DNA of 6,185 nt. It comes from an uncultured Pseudomonadota bacterium (GTDB lineage: Bacteria > Myxococcota > UBA796). Shown piece by piece: positions 5,718 through 6,185 of this stretch. Location: positions 1-6,185 of the forward strand of contig CAJWHX010000219.1 in NCBI GenBank assembly GCA_913040875.1, in the 5' to 3' direction. The notes under the pieces were generated by a model. It did no database searches, had not been told where the DNA came from, and saw only the letters and a program-made list of their open reading frames with translations. The position numbers were made by a program, and so were the translations under genes. Positions within the stretch are counted from its first letter, which is position 1; each line of letters starts with the position of its first letter.

Positions 5718-6185
5718 GTGCGCAAGCGTAAAGAAAACCTTTCCAAAGCGTACAATCTTTCCTTGGAGCAAGTGGAATGGGCCTATGCGCTCTCTATCAC
5801 TCTGACAGACTTTGACTCACTGTTAATTGACAGGCAACTCTCGATATTGTCTACCCTATGTGGTCCACCCATCGGAGAGGGTATCGATGGGTTCTCCACA
5901 CTGTTTCATTTATGGGAGGACACTTCTACACTGAGTCCAGAAGTAACCAGCTGGTTGCTGCAAGGATTGAGTCAACCTGAGGCAAGTCAAACCTTCTTTG
6001 CTTGTTTAGAACTGTTTCAAGAGGAAGATGTAGAACGGGCTAAGCTGAATGTTCAGGCAGAAGTCTATGCTCACTCCATACTGTCCGATGAATTAGAGTC
6101 TCGTGCGGATGTTGAATCCATCATCGGTTCTGCTGATCCATGGAGACCTGACACTGTAACAAACGGTCACTTGCTGCTCCGAATT
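5718..6185 (+). CDS. Unrecognised soluble helical protein, GTG start, 3' partial
   Basis: A frame with no stop runs from a GTG at 5718 to the window end (156 codons so far), 11 bases after the lipoprotein stop. The product begins MRKRKENLSKAYNLSLEQVE and continues with mainly helical, Leu/Glu/Ser-rich sequence, with no signal peptide, membrane segment or Cys-rich motif. Base and codon use resemble the two genes before it. No ATG occurs in this frame and no clear Shine-Dalgarno precedes the GTG, so the start is uncertain (a TTG at 5763 is a shorter option). Stops at 5655, 5661 and 5670 in the same frame exclude a much earlier start. I do not recognise a family. The tight spacing makes it the probable third gene of the FGE-fold/lipoprotein operon. 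Confidence 0.66.
   Translation, partial: MRKRKENLSKAYNLSLEQVEWAYALSITLTDFDSLLIDRQLSILSTLCGPPIGEGIDGFSTLFHLWEDTSTLSPEVTSWLLQGLSQPEASQTFFACLELFQEEDVERAKLNVQAEVYAHSILSDELESRADVESIIGSADPWRPDTVTNGHLLLRI

Overview
The window looks like chromosomal DNA of moderate G+C (near half by eye) from a Gram-negative bacterium rich in surface proteins. The best guess is a marine Myxococcota or former deltaproteobacterial lineage. The reasons are a very acidic extracellular protein of MopE-type metal-binding repeats, two lipoproteins with SPII-type signals, a zinc-ribbon/FGE-fold protein, and a PhaR-type polyhydroxyalkanoate (PHA) regulator. The lineage is an inference from gene style. There is no rRNA, tRNA, transposase, integrase or CRISPR array, and no gap over 300 bases lacks a gene.

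Layout. 1-1890 (+) is the 3' part of a secreted, Asp/Gly-rich calcium-binding repeat protein; its N-terminus lies outside the window. A hairpin at 1912-1943 separates it from a convergent gene at 1975-2988 (-). That gene has an N-terminal PHA accumulation regulator DNA-binding domain followed by a long acidic, Ser-rich tail. It is divergent from 3129-3572 (+), a small coiled-coil protein. Their 140-bp shared intergenic region holds a near-perfect 23-bp dyad (3031-3053) just downstream of a candidate extended -10. 3603-4085 (-) is a small lipoprotein with a lipocalin-like GTW motif, convergent with the coiled-coil gene. It is divergent from 4156-4971 (+), and that gap holds a perfect 12-bp palindrome. 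The genes 4156-4971 (zinc ribbon plus FGE/SUMF1 fold without catalytic cysteines), 4999-5706 (lipoprotein with a Gly/Gln-rich linker and a six-cysteine C-terminal domain) and 5718 to the window end (GTG-started, unrecognised, cut off) are tightly packed and probably form one operon.

How they may work together. The PhaR-like protein, its dyad and the coiled-coil neighbour suggest a self-regulated PHA-granule or carbon-storage locus, although no PHA synthase or depolymerase is present. The FGE-fold/lipoprotein/unknown operon is a possible small envelope-associated module of unknown function. The repeat protein and the 160-residue lipoprotein look like independent envelope genes. The regulator with its dyad and the FGE-fold operon are the two places most worth following up; nothing in the window proves a new system.
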